Source: Vampirovibrio chlorellavorus
GTDB taxonomy: Bacteria > Cyanobacteriota > Vampirovibrionia > Vampirovibrionales > Vampirovibrionaceae
Reading direction: 5' to 3'
Length of the DNA: 64,000 nucleotides
Assembly (NCBI GenBank): GCA_001858525.1
Contig: LAPX01000007.1
Span: 434,001 to 498,000 of the forward strand
The notes beneath the pieces are model-generated. The model saw only the letters and a list, made by a program, of their open reading frames with translations. It had not been told where the DNA came from and made no database searches. Below are positions 41,458 to 49,883 of this stretch, one piece after another (the first letter of the stretch is position 1; each line of letters starts with the position of its first letter). Position numbers and translations under genes: made by a program.

Positions 41458-42264
41458 TTAAAAAATGCGGGCGTATTCGTTGAGATAGTTGCTCAGGGCT
41501 TGTAGAAATACGGTCATGGTCATCAGCATTACGGCGATGCCAATGGAAGGCTTCAGGGCAAAGCTGAGCTGAAATACGGGCATCTGCTGAGCGGTTCGGT
41601 TCATGATGCCCAGCATGAGATCCACGGCCATGGTCACCACCATGATGGGAGAAACCAACTGCACCCCAATCAGAATAATATTGCCGGATAGTGTGACCAG
41701 ATAGTCCACACTGATGGCTTGAGCAAAGTTATGCTGCATGGCATACAGGGGAAAGACCTGAAAACTGCGCTTCAGGGCGCTCAACATCCAGTGAACACCG
41801 CCCAGTTCAATGAACAACAGAATGGTGATGTTGTTAAACAGAGTCTCTAATAGCATGGCCTGCTTGCCGCTGGCCGGGTCCATAATCATGGCTGAGGACA
41901 ACCCGATTTGGTTGTTCATGACGTTCCCTGCGGCATAGGCAGCCTGCAAGATCATATCGGCCATAAAGCCCAGAAAAGCACCCACCACAATATTCAGGAC
42001 CAACTGAATCAGATAAGAGGGGTAGTCTCCACCGGGGGAAAGCGGGCCGGTATCCTGATGCGGCGGCACCAGCCAGGCCATGGCCCCCGTAAAGAAAATA
42101 GCCGCACTGATTTTGAGCACAATGGGAATGTTCTTACGGTTAAAAATCGGTCCAGTAGTGGTAAATGCCAGCATGCGGAAAAACATCAGCAGCACCCCAT
42201 CGACTACCGGCCCCAACTGGTGGTGGAGCCGACCGAAGGATTCCAGAGCCGCGTCAAAGTGCAT
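41458..42264 (-). CDS. fliR: Flagellar export protein FliR
   Basis: 268 aa, usual length. It has several hydrophobic helices (VDGVLLMFFRMLAFTTTGPI, YLIQLVLNIVVGAFLGFMAD, VDYLVTLSGNIILIGVQLVS) and the FliR pattern of a start near GRLHHQLGP and PIFNRKNIP. It is part of the FliPQR export gate in the inner membrane. It starts nine bases after the fliQ stop and is last in the fliM/N-O-P-Q-R cluster. Confidence 0.92.
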   Translation of the reverse strand: MHFDAALESFGRLHHQLGPVVDGVLLMFFRMLAFTTTGPIFNRKNIPIVLKISAAIFFTGAMAWLVPPHQDTGPLSPGGDYPSYLIQLVLNIVVGAFLGFMADMILQAAYAAGNVMNNQIGLSSAMIMDPASGKQAMLLETLFNNITILLFIELGGVHWMLSALKRSFQVFPLYAMQHNFAQAISVDYLVTLSGNIILIGVQLVSPIMVVTMAVDLMLGIMNRTAQQMPVFQLSFALKPSIGIAVMLMTMTVFLQALSNYLNEYARIF

Positions 42265-42273
42265 ACAAGGGTC

Positions 42274-42786
42274 CTATTGCTTGGCGTCTTTTTGCAATGT
42301 CATTTTCTCGGAAATACTGAGAGCGCCCCCTTTGCCCCGACCTTGCCGAACCTTAAGAGTGGCACCAGCGGCCCCATCACTGTCGGGCATTTCCCACTGG
42401 GCGGCAAATTCTTTCAATTTAGCGCTGTTAGAACCTTCTTTGGCTTGCAATTCAAAAAAATGTTTAGCCCGCAACTGGCCAGGGGTTTGGTGCCGGGTGC
42501 TGGGCATGACGAAAATACCGTCCTCTGGCACATCGTTAAAGGCAATCTGCATGGATTCCCGCACATAGTCCATCATCATGTTCATCATCAAGCCGCCACC
42601 CAGCAATAAAATGGCAAAAACACCCACGATTTTGGGCGCAGCAGCAATGGTTTGTTCTTGTACCTGGGTGACCGCCTGCAAAATACCCACCACCAAGCCA
42701 ATACCAGCAGCCATCAGCACCGCAGGCAGAGACATTAACAGGCTAAGCATCAGCCCACGGCCCAAATGTTCCAGCAATATCTCCAT
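42274..42786 (-). CDS. fliQ: Flagellar export protein FliQ with long C-terminal extension
   Basis: 170 aa. The first ~85 residues are a normal FliQ (LMSLPAVLMAAGIGLVVGIL, QAVTQVQEQTIAAAPKIVGV with the family's Q-x-x-E-Q, then LLGGGLMMNMMMDYV). FliQ is normally about 89 aa, so the remaining ~85 hydrophilic residues (QTPGQLRAKHFFELQAKEGS, KVRQGRGKGGALSIS) are an unusual extension, probably on the periplasmic or cytosolic face depending on FliQ topology. It lies between fliP and fliR with short spacers. Confidence 0.9.
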   Translation of the reverse strand: MEILLEHLGRGLMLSLLMSLPAVLMAAGIGLVVGILQAVTQVQEQTIAAAPKIVGVFAILLLGGGLMMNMMMDYVRESMQIAFNDVPEDGIFVMPSTRHQTPGQLRAKHFFELQAKEGSNSAKLKEFAAQWEMPDSDGAAGATLKVRQGRGKGGALSISEKMTLQKDAKQ

Positions 42787-42844
42787 GAAATTTCGTCCTC
42801 ACTGAGGCATTACAGCCCCTTGTGCCTCGTTAAAGCACTGTTAC

Positions 42845-43486
42845 CTAGTTAAAGCTCTGCACCAGGCCGTTGACAATCAGACTCCAGCCATCCACGGCCA
42901 CGAAAATCAGAATTTTAAAGGGCAGAGAGATAATGGTGGGCGACAACATCATCATCCCCAAGGCCAGCAGGATATTGGCCACTACCAGGTCAATAACAAT
43001 AAAGGGAATAAAGATAATAAAGCCGATTTCAAAGGCGGTTCGCAGTTCACTGACCATGAAAGCCGGAGCCACTTCCCACAGGCTCAAATCCTTGGGAGAG
43101 TCTGGCGGTTTATTTCGGGACAACTGCAAGAAAAAGGCCACATCCGACTGTCGGGTTTGCCGCATCATAAAGGTTTTCAAGGGTTCAGAGCCACTGACCA
43201 TCATTTGAACCACCGACCCGTTGCGCCGCATAATGGGATCCAGCTTTTGGCCAATCTCCCCAAAGACCGGGGACATGGTGTACATGGTCAAAATCAGGGA
43301 CATACCCACCAGTACAATGGCCGGGGGCACTTGCTGGGTTCCCAACGCTGTCTTTAATATTGAAAAAACAATCATATAACGCAAAAAACTGGTCATACTC
43401 ACCACCACCAGTGGGATGAGCGACAATGAGGCCATCAGGATGATTAGCTGGAGGGCCGGGTCCAGCTTTCCAAACATCACATCCAC
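42845..43486 (-). CDS. fliP: Flagellar export protein FliP
   Basis: 213 aa. Family signature regions are present: LIPLVVVSMTSFLRYMIVFS, LGTQQVPPAIVLVGMSLILT, and VAPAFMVSELRTAFEIGFII followed by PFIVIDLVVANILLALGMMM. FliP forms most of the export-gate pore with FliQ and FliR. It lacks a long cleavable signal peptide and starts directly before the first membrane helix, as in shorter FliP/SctR proteins. Confidence 0.95.
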   Translation of the reverse strand: MDVMFGKLDPALQLIILMASLSLIPLVVVSMTSFLRYMIVFSILKTALGTQQVPPAIVLVGMSLILTMYTMSPVFGEIGQKLDPIMRRNGSVVQMMVSGSEPLKTFMMRQTRQSDVAFFLQLSRNKPPDSPKDLSLWEVAPAFMVSELRTAFEIGFIIFIPFIVIDLVVANILLALGMMMLSPTIISLPFKILIFVAVDGWSLIVNGLVQSFN

Positions 43487-43555
43487 AGCATGTCTTTCCT
43501 TTCCTTACATCGTTCCTGAGAAAATCCCTCACAGCGCACCCAAAGGCGGTGTGGT

Positions 43556-44008
43556 CTACTTCATGCGAGAGGACACAATCCACTGAATACTTTGGGCGAA
43601 TCGAGCCCCAAATCCCTGACGTCTGGGCAACGCGCGGGCCACCGGCGGGGTGGCGTACCAAGGCTCTAAACGCTCGGTTTCCGTCACCACCGGAATTTCT
43701 TCCACGGCCACCTCGCTGGCCAGTGGCTCCAACTTGGACAGCAGGTTGGTTTCCTCGCCCGAGGCGGCGATTAAAAAGCGCTCCGAACCGGAACGAATGA
43801 CATAAACCGTATTCCGTGGATCTAGCGGCAAGGAGGACTCCACTTCCAGCGTGGGCATCTCCGGGCTGACCTTGGCCGATCCCCCGGATAGAAAGCCGGA
43901 CGAACGACGGGCATAAAAGTAGGCCCCGTAAATCAAGCCCACCGCACCCAGGGTGTACAACACAAACGTCCCCAAATACTGCCACAAAGCGCCTGTCTGA
44001 TTCATCAT
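43556..44008 (-). CDS. fliO: Flagellar protein FliO
   Basis: 150 aa with one N-terminal membrane helix (YLGTFVLYTLGAVGLIYGAY) and a cytoplasmic domain with the FliO pattern SSLPLDPRNTVYVIRSGSER, FLIAASGEETNLLSKL. FliO helps assemble the FliP ring in flagella and is absent from virulence type III systems, so its presence marks this cluster as flagellar. It lies between the FliM/FliN-like gene and fliP. Confidence 0.85.
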   Translation of the reverse strand: MMNQTGALWQYLGTFVLYTLGAVGLIYGAYFYARRSSGFLSGGSAKVSPEMPTLEVESSLPLDPRNTVYVIRSGSERFLIAASGEETNLLSKLEPLASEVAVEEIPVVTETERLEPWYATPPVARALPRRQGFGARFAQSIQWIVSSRMK

Positions 44009-44046
44009 ACCGGTCCGTCCTTTACGCTATCCTGCTGATTCAACAA

Positions 44047-45402
44047 CTACCAATCCTCTTCGCCTTCTGCGGCTTCATCAAAATCATCGTTCAAAAAGCT
44101 GTCCAGATCCATCTCGTCATTCGAGCTGGCGGGCGGTTCATCGCTTTGAGCCGGGACCTCCGCCATGGCCGCCGTTTCTGGAGCGGACAAGGCCAAACGT
44201 TCCCCGGAAGCCTGAGCCGCATCCGCCGGAGTTAAAACCCGATTGACCCGCACCCCAAAGCGATCCCCCACAATGATCAGCTCACCCAGGGCCAAGGCCT
44301 TGCCTTCCACGCTTAAACTAACCTGATTGTGCAGCAGATCATCCATCTCAATGACCAAACCTTCGCTCATCTGCTTCAATTGGCGCAAAGGCAGCTTGAT
44401 CGGCTCAAACTCGGCAGAGACTTCAATCATCAGGTTATCCCACAGGTTTTGCCGAGCCGAGGCGCCTGAGGTCTGAGTATCCATTGGGGTATCCATCTCG
44501 TCAAACTCCTGTTCGTAAGGCATGGTAATGGCCTGAGGACGACTTATCTTGACTGAAAAAGGCAGATGCTGGCCCGATTGTGTTTCTACCAGGGCCATGT
44601 GATCCAACTGACTGTCTTCCAACACAATCAGATCGCCCGGCTCCAGATGATCCAAATCGGATAAAGGCACCCGGCTGCCTCCTACGTGAATTCGGGCCGG
44701 GGCCAGTACATGAAAAAAAAAGTCATCGGGGACAGTATCCACAGGCTGGGCGGTCGCCGTTCCTTGCTTCAGGGCCGAAACCGGCACACTGAGAACAATT
44801 TTTCCCACCTCAAGGCTATCCATCAAATGGGCCGCCTGTATGGACCCCAAGGCCTGCTCCAGCTCACCCGCGGATTCATCCAGACTGGCCACCCACAGCA
44901 ATTGAACCAGTTCCGGTTCCGGCTGGTGGGTTTGAACCGGTTTTTTCAACAAGTGCTTCTTGAACAAGGCCAGCAAATCCCGACTGAATTCATTCAAAAT
45001 GGTGGCTTCCAGCGGGCTCAGTTGCCGAAAACTAAAACCAGCCTCTGACTGGAGACGTCCCCCTAAAACCCGATTGAGCAAACTGGCGCACAAAGACTCG
45101 GACAAACGCAGCAAGGCCGCTGGGGGCTGCCCAGCGTGGGCATCGGTTTGTTTTTCCAACTGAAGCTGGGAAACATGAAAATCATCCAGACGCCAAAAAT
45201 AATGGGGCTTCTCGCTGAGCCCTAAAAAGGCCAGCTTCACCGGCACCCCCCAGAACTGGGAAAGCACCTCGCCCAAACGCGGGGTCAGTTGGGCACAAGC
45301 CTGGATCTGATCCTGCCAAGGGCTGACCCGGCCCACTCGGGGAACCGGGTACGACCGATCATTCAACTGGCTCGCCTTGCGGCTGTCCACACTCATATCC
45401 AT
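44047..45402 (-). CDS. FliM/FliN-like switch protein with two SpoA domains
   Basis: 451 aa. After an N-terminal region that looks FliM/SctQ-like (FRQLSPLEATILNEFSRDLL, residues 125-145) there are two SpoA-type segments: about 228-295 (FHVLAPARIHVGGSRVPLSD, LEPGDLIVLE) and about 320-391 (LMIEVSAEFEPIKLPLRQLK, ALGELIIVGDRFGVRVNRVL). It ends in an acidic tail (DLDSFLNDDFDEAAEGEEDW). Flagellar FliM and FliN normally carry one SpoA each; two in one chain is the layout of SctQ from type III secretion. Next to fliO-P-Q-R it probably builds the C-ring or export docking ring. Confidence 0.8.
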   Translation of the reverse strand: MDMSVDSRKASQLNDRSYPVPRVGRVSPWQDQIQACAQLTPRLGEVLSQFWGVPVKLAFLGLSEKPHYFWRLDDFHVSQLQLEKQTDAHAGQPPAALLRLSESLCASLLNRVLGGRLQSEAGFSFRQLSPLEATILNEFSRDLLALFKKHLLKKPVQTHQPEPELVQLLWVASLDESAGELEQALGSIQAAHLMDSLEVGKIVLSVPVSALKQGTATAQPVDTVPDDFFFHVLAPARIHVGGSRVPLSDLDHLEPGDLIVLEDSQLDHMALVETQSGQHLPFSVKISRPQAITMPYEQEFDEMDTPMDTQTSGASARQNLWDNLMIEVSAEFEPIKLPLRQLKQMSEGLVIEMDDLLHNQVSLSVEGKALALGELIIVGDRFGVRVNRVLTPADAAQASGERLALSAPETAAMAEVPAQSDEPPASSNDEMDLDSFLNDDFDEAAEGEEDW

Positions 45403-45705
45403 ACGCTACTAACCAATCAGCGCTCTCTTCCAGCTCGTTTCTGCAACAGCATACCGAATTGCCCGAATGCAGGCATCCATCCAGTGGTCTACACAAATCC
45501 GCCTTGCCATCGGCCAATGGGTGAGGGTTAAAACGGTTTGTTTTAGAATGATATTCAATTCCACGCAAGGATCGACCAAAACGGCATCCTACCCCTCATG
45601 TTGATCGCCTTTTGTGTTGATGCTATAAGTGGAACTCAAAGATTTACCGATTTTTATCGAACCCGTATTTAGTGTGTCCCCTCAACCGTAAAAAGGTATT
45701 GCATC
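45403..45705. other. Intergenic region with rpsT promoter
   Basis: No gene seen. The right half carries the rpsT promoter at 45601-45629; the left half should hold signals for the divergent flagellar operon, of which none stands out. Confidence 0.5.
45601..45629 (+). promoter_or_regulatory. rpsT promoter
   Basis: TTGATC at 45601-45606, a 17-base spacer and TATAAG at 45624-45629, about 70 bases before the start codon. Confidence 0.55.
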
Positions 45706-45960
45706 TTGCCAAGAATTAAATCCGCCAAGAAACGTGTTGATGTTGCCGAACGCAACCGCCAACGCAACATTGCTTTCAAATCTGCTATCAGAACCGCTAT
45801 GAAAAAAGCCTTGAACGGCGAACTCGCTGCTCGTCAAGAAGGTTTGAAACTGGCTTTCAGCTTGCTGGATCGCGCTGTGCTGAAAGGGATTCTGCACAAG
45901 AATACCGCTGCCCGCTACAAATCCAAAATGGCAGTGGCCCTGAACCACACCGCCGCTTAA
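45706..45960 (+). CDS. rpsT: 30S ribosomal protein S20
   Basis: 84 aa, with a TTG start at 45706 preceded by AAAGG. The sequence is typical S20: basic N-terminus (RIKSAKKRVDVAERNRQRN), SAIRTAMKKALN and KGILHKNTAARYKSKMAVAL. A weak TTG start is known for rpsT in E. coli, where it serves feedback control, so the same may apply. A terminator follows 20 bases later. Confidence 0.97.
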   Translation: MPRIKSAKKRVDVAERNRQRNIAFKSAIRTAMKKALNGELAARQEGLKLAFSLLDRAVLKGILHKNTAARYKSKMAVALNHTAA

Positions 45961-45979
45961 GCAGCAACACTCCAAGTTT

Positions 45980-46014
45980 TAAAAAGCCCTCTGCCCCAAA
46001 GCAAAGGGCTTTTT
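45980..46014 (+). terminator. Terminator of rpsT
   Basis: AAAAAGCCCT pairs with AGGGCTTTTT (allowing one slip) around a GC-rich loop of about 15 bases, followed by a T-run. Confidence 0.85.
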
Positions 46015-46028
46015 AGTGTTTAAAATAC

Positions 46029-46175
46029 AGGTGAGGCGATCTGCATCCACACGTTTCTAACTGTTTGAGTACAGCGAGTTAGAAAAGAGGACTTGGCAGC
46101 CTTGCCAAAAGCGCTATTAAGTTTGTATGGGCTGCACGCAGTTTTAGAAACGTGTGGATGCAAGTAGCCTCACCT
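46029..46175. repeat. Dispersed hairpin element, full copy 3 (opposite orientation)
   Basis: The arms 46029-46057 and 46148-46175 pair (AGGTGAGGC ... TGCATCCACACGTTTCTAA with the reverse complement), with only a 3-4 base mismatch bubble. The interior contains the reverse complements of the blocks seen at 1419-1553: GTTTGAGTACAGCGAG (46064-46079) and GCTGCACGCAGTTTTAGAAA. The outer stem sequence differs from that of copy 1 but is just as self-complementary. It sits between the convergent rpsT and glycosyltransferase genes. Confidence 0.85.
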
Positions 46176-46197
46176 ATAACAATTCATTCGCAGGTTT

Positions 46198-47226
46198 CTA
46201 CAATAGGCCCAAAATAGCCGACTGCACCTGCTCAACCGAGATTTGGCGCATACAGGCCAAATGCTGCTCGTCCGTATAAGGACATTCCGCCTGTTCACAA
46301 GGCCAGCAGGCCAAAGTTTCCGGCGGGGTGATCATCCTTGAGGCCCCATGGGCCAATGGCCCAGTTCGTGCCAAGGCGGTTGGCCCATAAATGCCCACCA
46401 CAGGCACACCGGTGGCTGTGGCCAGATGCATGGGCCCCGTATCGCCGCCCACCACCACATTGCACTGAGCCAACACACTGGCTGTACCCAGAATGTCGTA
46501 TCGTCCGCAGTGGTTTTGCACCCGATGCCCAGTATCCCCAAGGACTTTTCCCAGTTCCTCTAAAATGTGCTGAACCAGAGGCGTCTCATCCGGGCCACCC
46601 ACCAAAAGCACCTGAAGGTTCGGGTTGTGGGTGAGCAGCGTCTCAATAAGCCCAACATAAGCGGACCCTTCCCAAGCCCGGTTGGAGCGCTTAGCCCCCA
46701 CCCCGGGGATCAGGCCCACCCAAATGACGCCATCCGGCTTGGCGGGCAATACATCAGTCTCCTGAGCGGGCCGCAAGGCAGGCACATTGGGCAACGGGTC
46801 TGGCAGCGTTGGCAATAGGCGTAGGAAGGGCTGATAAAAATCGCTGGCGGCATGGCGACGCGGCACCGTACGCTGGGCTTGCCCCTTGCTGCGTAATTTT
46901 TCCTTATGATACACCGCACTGTAGCGGGGCATTACCAGAGCGGTGAACAGCATCGACTTCAGGGACGGGTGCAGATTGATGACCCCATCCACCCCCCATT
47001 GACGAAACTGCCACGCCAGCTGCCCCAAAGCCCAAAGACCCTGCCGCTTCTCCCAGGTCCACACCTGATCCACCCCCGCGAACGAGGCCACCAAAACCCG
47101 ATAAGCCGGACTGGTCAACCAGTGGACTTCCATGTCCGGATACGCCTGCTTGACCGCCTGAACGGACGCCGAGGCGTGAATTAAATCGCCCAAAGCCCCC
47201 CAGCGAATCACCAGCAAGCGCTTCAT
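46198..47226 (-). CDS. Glycosyltransferase family 9 (heptosyltransferase-like)
   Basis: 342 aa from the ATG at 47226; upstream in-frame codons lie within the preceding gene. GT9 features: KRLLVIRWGALGDLIHASAS at the N-terminus, LQVLLVGGPDETPLVQHIL in the middle and the donor-site CNVVVGGDTGPMHLATATGV, then VVGIYGPTALARTGP. Four Cys near the end (CWPCEQAECPY...C) match other members. It should add a heptose or related sugar to lipopolysaccharide core on the inner face of the membrane. Its start overlaps the end of a second GT9 gene by four bases. Confidence 0.9.
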   Translation of the reverse strand: MKRLLVIRWGALGDLIHASASVQAVKQAYPDMEVHWLTSPAYRVLVASFAGVDQVWTWEKRQGLWALGQLAWQFRQWGVDGVINLHPSLKSMLFTALVMPRYSAVYHKEKLRSKGQAQRTVPRRHAASDFYQPFLRLLPTLPDPLPNVPALRPAQETDVLPAKPDGVIWVGLIPGVGAKRSNRAWEGSAYVGLIETLLTHNPNLQVLLVGGPDETPLVQHILEELGKVLGDTGHRVQNHCGRYDILGTASVLAQCNVVVGGDTGPMHLATATGVPVVGIYGPTALARTGPLAHGASRMITPPETLACWPCEQAECPYTDEQHLACMRQISVEQVQSAILGLL

Positions 47227-48365
47227 ACCAAGGGCTCCTGAGTAGGTGCCTCGGGAAGCTGCCCAAGCCCCAGGGCGTCCCGTGCCTGTTCTAGCACCTG
47301 CTGTGGGGTCAACTGGGTCATACAGGCCAGCGTTTTCAAGGGGCACTCCCGTTCAAAACAGGGTTGGCAATCCAGTTGGGTGGTCAGAATGGTATGTTGC
47401 CCCCCCACGGGTCCCGTTCGGCCCGGGGCGGTGGGGCCATACAACCCGATAATTTTTGGAACGCCCACGGCATCAGCAATGTGCAGGGGGGCGCTATCCA
47501 GACCAATCAGCAACTGGACTTGCGGAAACAAGGCGTATAAATCGGGCCAATCCGTCTGGCCCACCCAGTTCAACACCTGCGGGGAATCGGCATGCTCTCC
47601 CAAAATGGTGGCGGCCCGAGGGGCGTCATTGGGCGCCCCCAGCAGAATGACCGAAACATCCAGCCGAAGTAGCAAAGGCAGCAATTGGGCCCAGTGTTCC
47701 AGAGGCCAATGCTTGCTGGGCCACCGGGTAAAGGGGGCCAGCACCACCACAGGACGATGGGGCAACGGCAAGGCCACAAGGAGCATCTGCACCTTGGCCG
47801 CCGCCTGCGAATGCACAGGGGGCAGCACAAATTCAGGAGCGCTCACCTCACAGCCAATGGCTCGGGCGAAATCCAGATAGCGCTGAACCGCAGGCGTATG
47901 GGCATCCCGAATAATCATGGCCGGAAGATGGCGATTGTAGAGCAAATCCGCGCTTTCCCGGGTGGCCTTAAAACCATACCGAAACGGAATTTGAGCCAGC
48001 CAGGGCCAAATCGCGCTTTTCAAGAGGCCCTGCACATCAAAACTGAGTTGATACCCTTCCGCCTGAAGGTCTCGCACCAATGCCCGCACCTCATGCCACA
48101 AGGATGGCCACTGGGCAGGCTTTGTGAGTAATGAGAGCCAACGCTTACGGTGAGAAACATGCAGCCGATCAATCAAGGGATGATTTTCCAGTAACGGAGC
48201 GGCGGCGGCCTCCACCAGCCAACCCACAAAGGCGTCCGGATGCTGGCGCTTCAGGGCAGCCAAGAGCGGCAAAGTGTGCATAACATCGCCATGGGCACTC
48301 AGCCGCACGATTAAAATGCGTCTGGCGGCGGGAGGATTAGAAACGGAGGGTGGAGGGTACTTCAT
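47223..48365 (-). CDS. Glycosyltransferase family 9 (heptosyltransferase-like)
   Basis: 380 aa from the ATG at 48365. It shares the GT9 plan with its neighbour: RRILIVRLSAHGDVMHTLPL, VVVLAPFTRWPSKHWPLEHW, VQLLIGLDSAPLHIADAVGV and KIIGLYGPTAPGRTGPVG. The Cys-rich end is CQPCFERECPLKTLAC. It is probably the earlier-acting partner in LPS core synthesis, translated together with the overlapping downstream gene. Confidence 0.9.
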   Translation of the reverse strand: MKYPPPSVSNPPAARRILIVRLSAHGDVMHTLPLLAALKRQHPDAFVGWLVEAAAAPLLENHPLIDRLHVSHRKRWLSLLTKPAQWPSLWHEVRALVRDLQAEGYQLSFDVQGLLKSAIWPWLAQIPFRYGFKATRESADLLYNRHLPAMIIRDAHTPAVQRYLDFARAIGCEVSAPEFVLPPVHSQAAAKVQMLLVALPLPHRPVVVLAPFTRWPSKHWPLEHWAQLLPLLLRLDVSVILLGAPNDAPRAATILGEHADSPQVLNWVGQTDWPDLYALFPQVQLLIGLDSAPLHIADAVGVPKIIGLYGPTAPGRTGPVGGQHTILTTQLDCQPCFERECPLKTLACMTQLTPQQVLEQARDALGLGQLPEAPTQEPLV

Positions 48366-48452
48366 GGGATAAAGCGGTTGCCTGCGGCTGGTATGAACAA
48401 TGTAACTTATAATGAAAGCAAGGGTCAAAAACTAAATTAGCGGGAATCTCCA

Positions 48453-49865
48453 TTGGATTGGTTAAATAACACCTCAGAATTAATGATGGTGGCCATACTG
48501 GTCACGGTGGTTTCTGCTGCCATTATCTTCATTTTGCTGCGCAAGCCCCCGGAAAAATCACTGACTTCAGACAGTGCGGGACCTGCTTCCACCCCTGGCA
48601 ACCCTGCCCCACCTTCCCCCAAGGACCACAACAGCCTGATTGAACACTTAAACCAGGGCAACGCCTTCGTTCGACAGTTTCAGTACGAACAAGCCCTGTT
48701 CCACTTCAAGGAAGCTATCAAACTCAAGCCGGAAGATGGCTCGATTCACTTTAAAGTGGGGCGTTTACATGTACAGCGGGAAGATTTTAAGAATGCCCTG
48801 GCCGCTTTTAAGACCTCACTCGAGCTAAATCCCAAGCAGGTGGAAGCCCATTACGAAATGGCCCGCATTTATCAACACCTGCACAGTACGGAAAAAGCCA
48901 ATAACGCCCTGGGAAAGGCCCTTAAAATCAATCCCACTCACACAGAGTCCCTCAAGCTAAAAATAAAGCTGCTGGAGCAGGAAAATCGTTTACAGGAAGC
49001 GCTGGAGCCCATTCAAAAACTGATTGAAAGCAGCTCGAACCCCACCAAATATCAGGAACTGCTGGCAGAATACCAGATGAAACTGGGCGACTACTCCAAA
49101 GCCATTGCCTCTCTGGAAACCCTGATCAGTCAAAATCCCCATGATCAGCTGTATTATCTGGGGAAAGTGGGACAAGTCCACTTCGATCAGGGTGAATACG
49201 ATAAGGCCATTGAACAGTTCAAGCGCATTTTGCAAGAGCAAGGCACCGCCCGGATGGACGCCGCCTTTACCCGAGCCATTAAAAACCAGATGGCCGCCGC
49301 CTTGTGTAACGAAGGGGTCAAACGTTATCAGGCTCACGACCCACAAGGGGCCATTCAGCACTATCAGGACGCCCTAGTCTATGATGATAGCAACGCCGAC
49401 ATCCACTACAACCTGGGGAAAGCACTGATAGAGGCAAAGGATAGCGGCAAGGCCATGCGTCATTTTGAACTGGCCCTGTCCATCAACGCCAACGATGCCA
49501 GTTGCCACTATGAACTGGCCGTTTTACAGGATGAAAAGGGGCTGGTACAAGAAGCCTTGAACCATTACCAAAAAGCCCTGGAACTGGAACCCAATAACGC
49601 CCAAGCCTGCTTTGGTCTGGGCACCTTGTACGGGGTGGACGGCAATCTGGAGAAGGCCATCCAGATGCTGAGCACAGCCATCCGTATCAATCCCAACTAT
49701 ACCGATGCCTTTTACAATCTGGCCGTGGCCCTGGAACGCAAGAAAGACATTAACAAGGCCATTAAGTTCTATAAAAAGGTGCTCAGTCTGGATAAAAACC
49801 ATGAAAAAGCCAAGAGCAATCTGGCCCACATCCAGCACACCCATAAACAAGGGCTTCGTCGCTAA
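48453..49865 (+). CDS. Membrane-anchored TPR-repeat protein
   Basis: 470 aa with a TTG start at 48453. One N-terminal membrane helix (LMMVAILVTVVSAAIIFILL) is followed by a Pro/Ser linker and about ten tetratricopeptide repeats from residue ~65 (QYEQALFHFKEAIKLKPEDG, DFKNALAAFKTSLELNPKQV, DYSKAIASLETLISQNPHDQ, NINKAI-like end). TPR arrays bind other proteins, so this is a scaffold on the inner membrane. The partner is unknown; the four membrane proteins that follow are candidates only by position. Confidence 0.88.
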   Translation: MDWLNNTSELMMVAILVTVVSAAIIFILLRKPPEKSLTSDSAGPASTPGNPAPPSPKDHNSLIEHLNQGNAFVRQFQYEQALFHFKEAIKLKPEDGSIHFKVGRLHVQREDFKNALAAFKTSLELNPKQVEAHYEMARIYQHLHSTEKANNALGKALKINPTHTESLKLKIKLLEQENRLQEALEPIQKLIESSSNPTKYQELLAEYQMKLGDYSKAIASLETLISQNPHDQLYYLGKVGQVHFDQGEYDKAIEQFKRILQEQGTARMDAAFTRAIKNQMAAALCNEGVKRYQAHDPQGAIQHYQDALVYDDSNADIHYNLGKALIEAKDSGKAMRHFELALSINANDASCHYELAVLQDEKGLVQEALNHYQKALELEPNNAQACFGLGTLYGVDGNLEKAIQMLSTAIRINPNYTDAFYNLAVALERKKDINKAIKFYKKVLSLDKNHEKAKSNLAHIQHTHKQGLRR

Positions 49866-49883
49866 AGTCAGGACAACTTTAGC

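Noticed and set aside
41458-45402. Virulence type III secretion cluster instead of flagellar genes.
   Set aside because: FliO is present, and FliJ and FliK lie at the right end of the window; no secretin or needle genes were seen.
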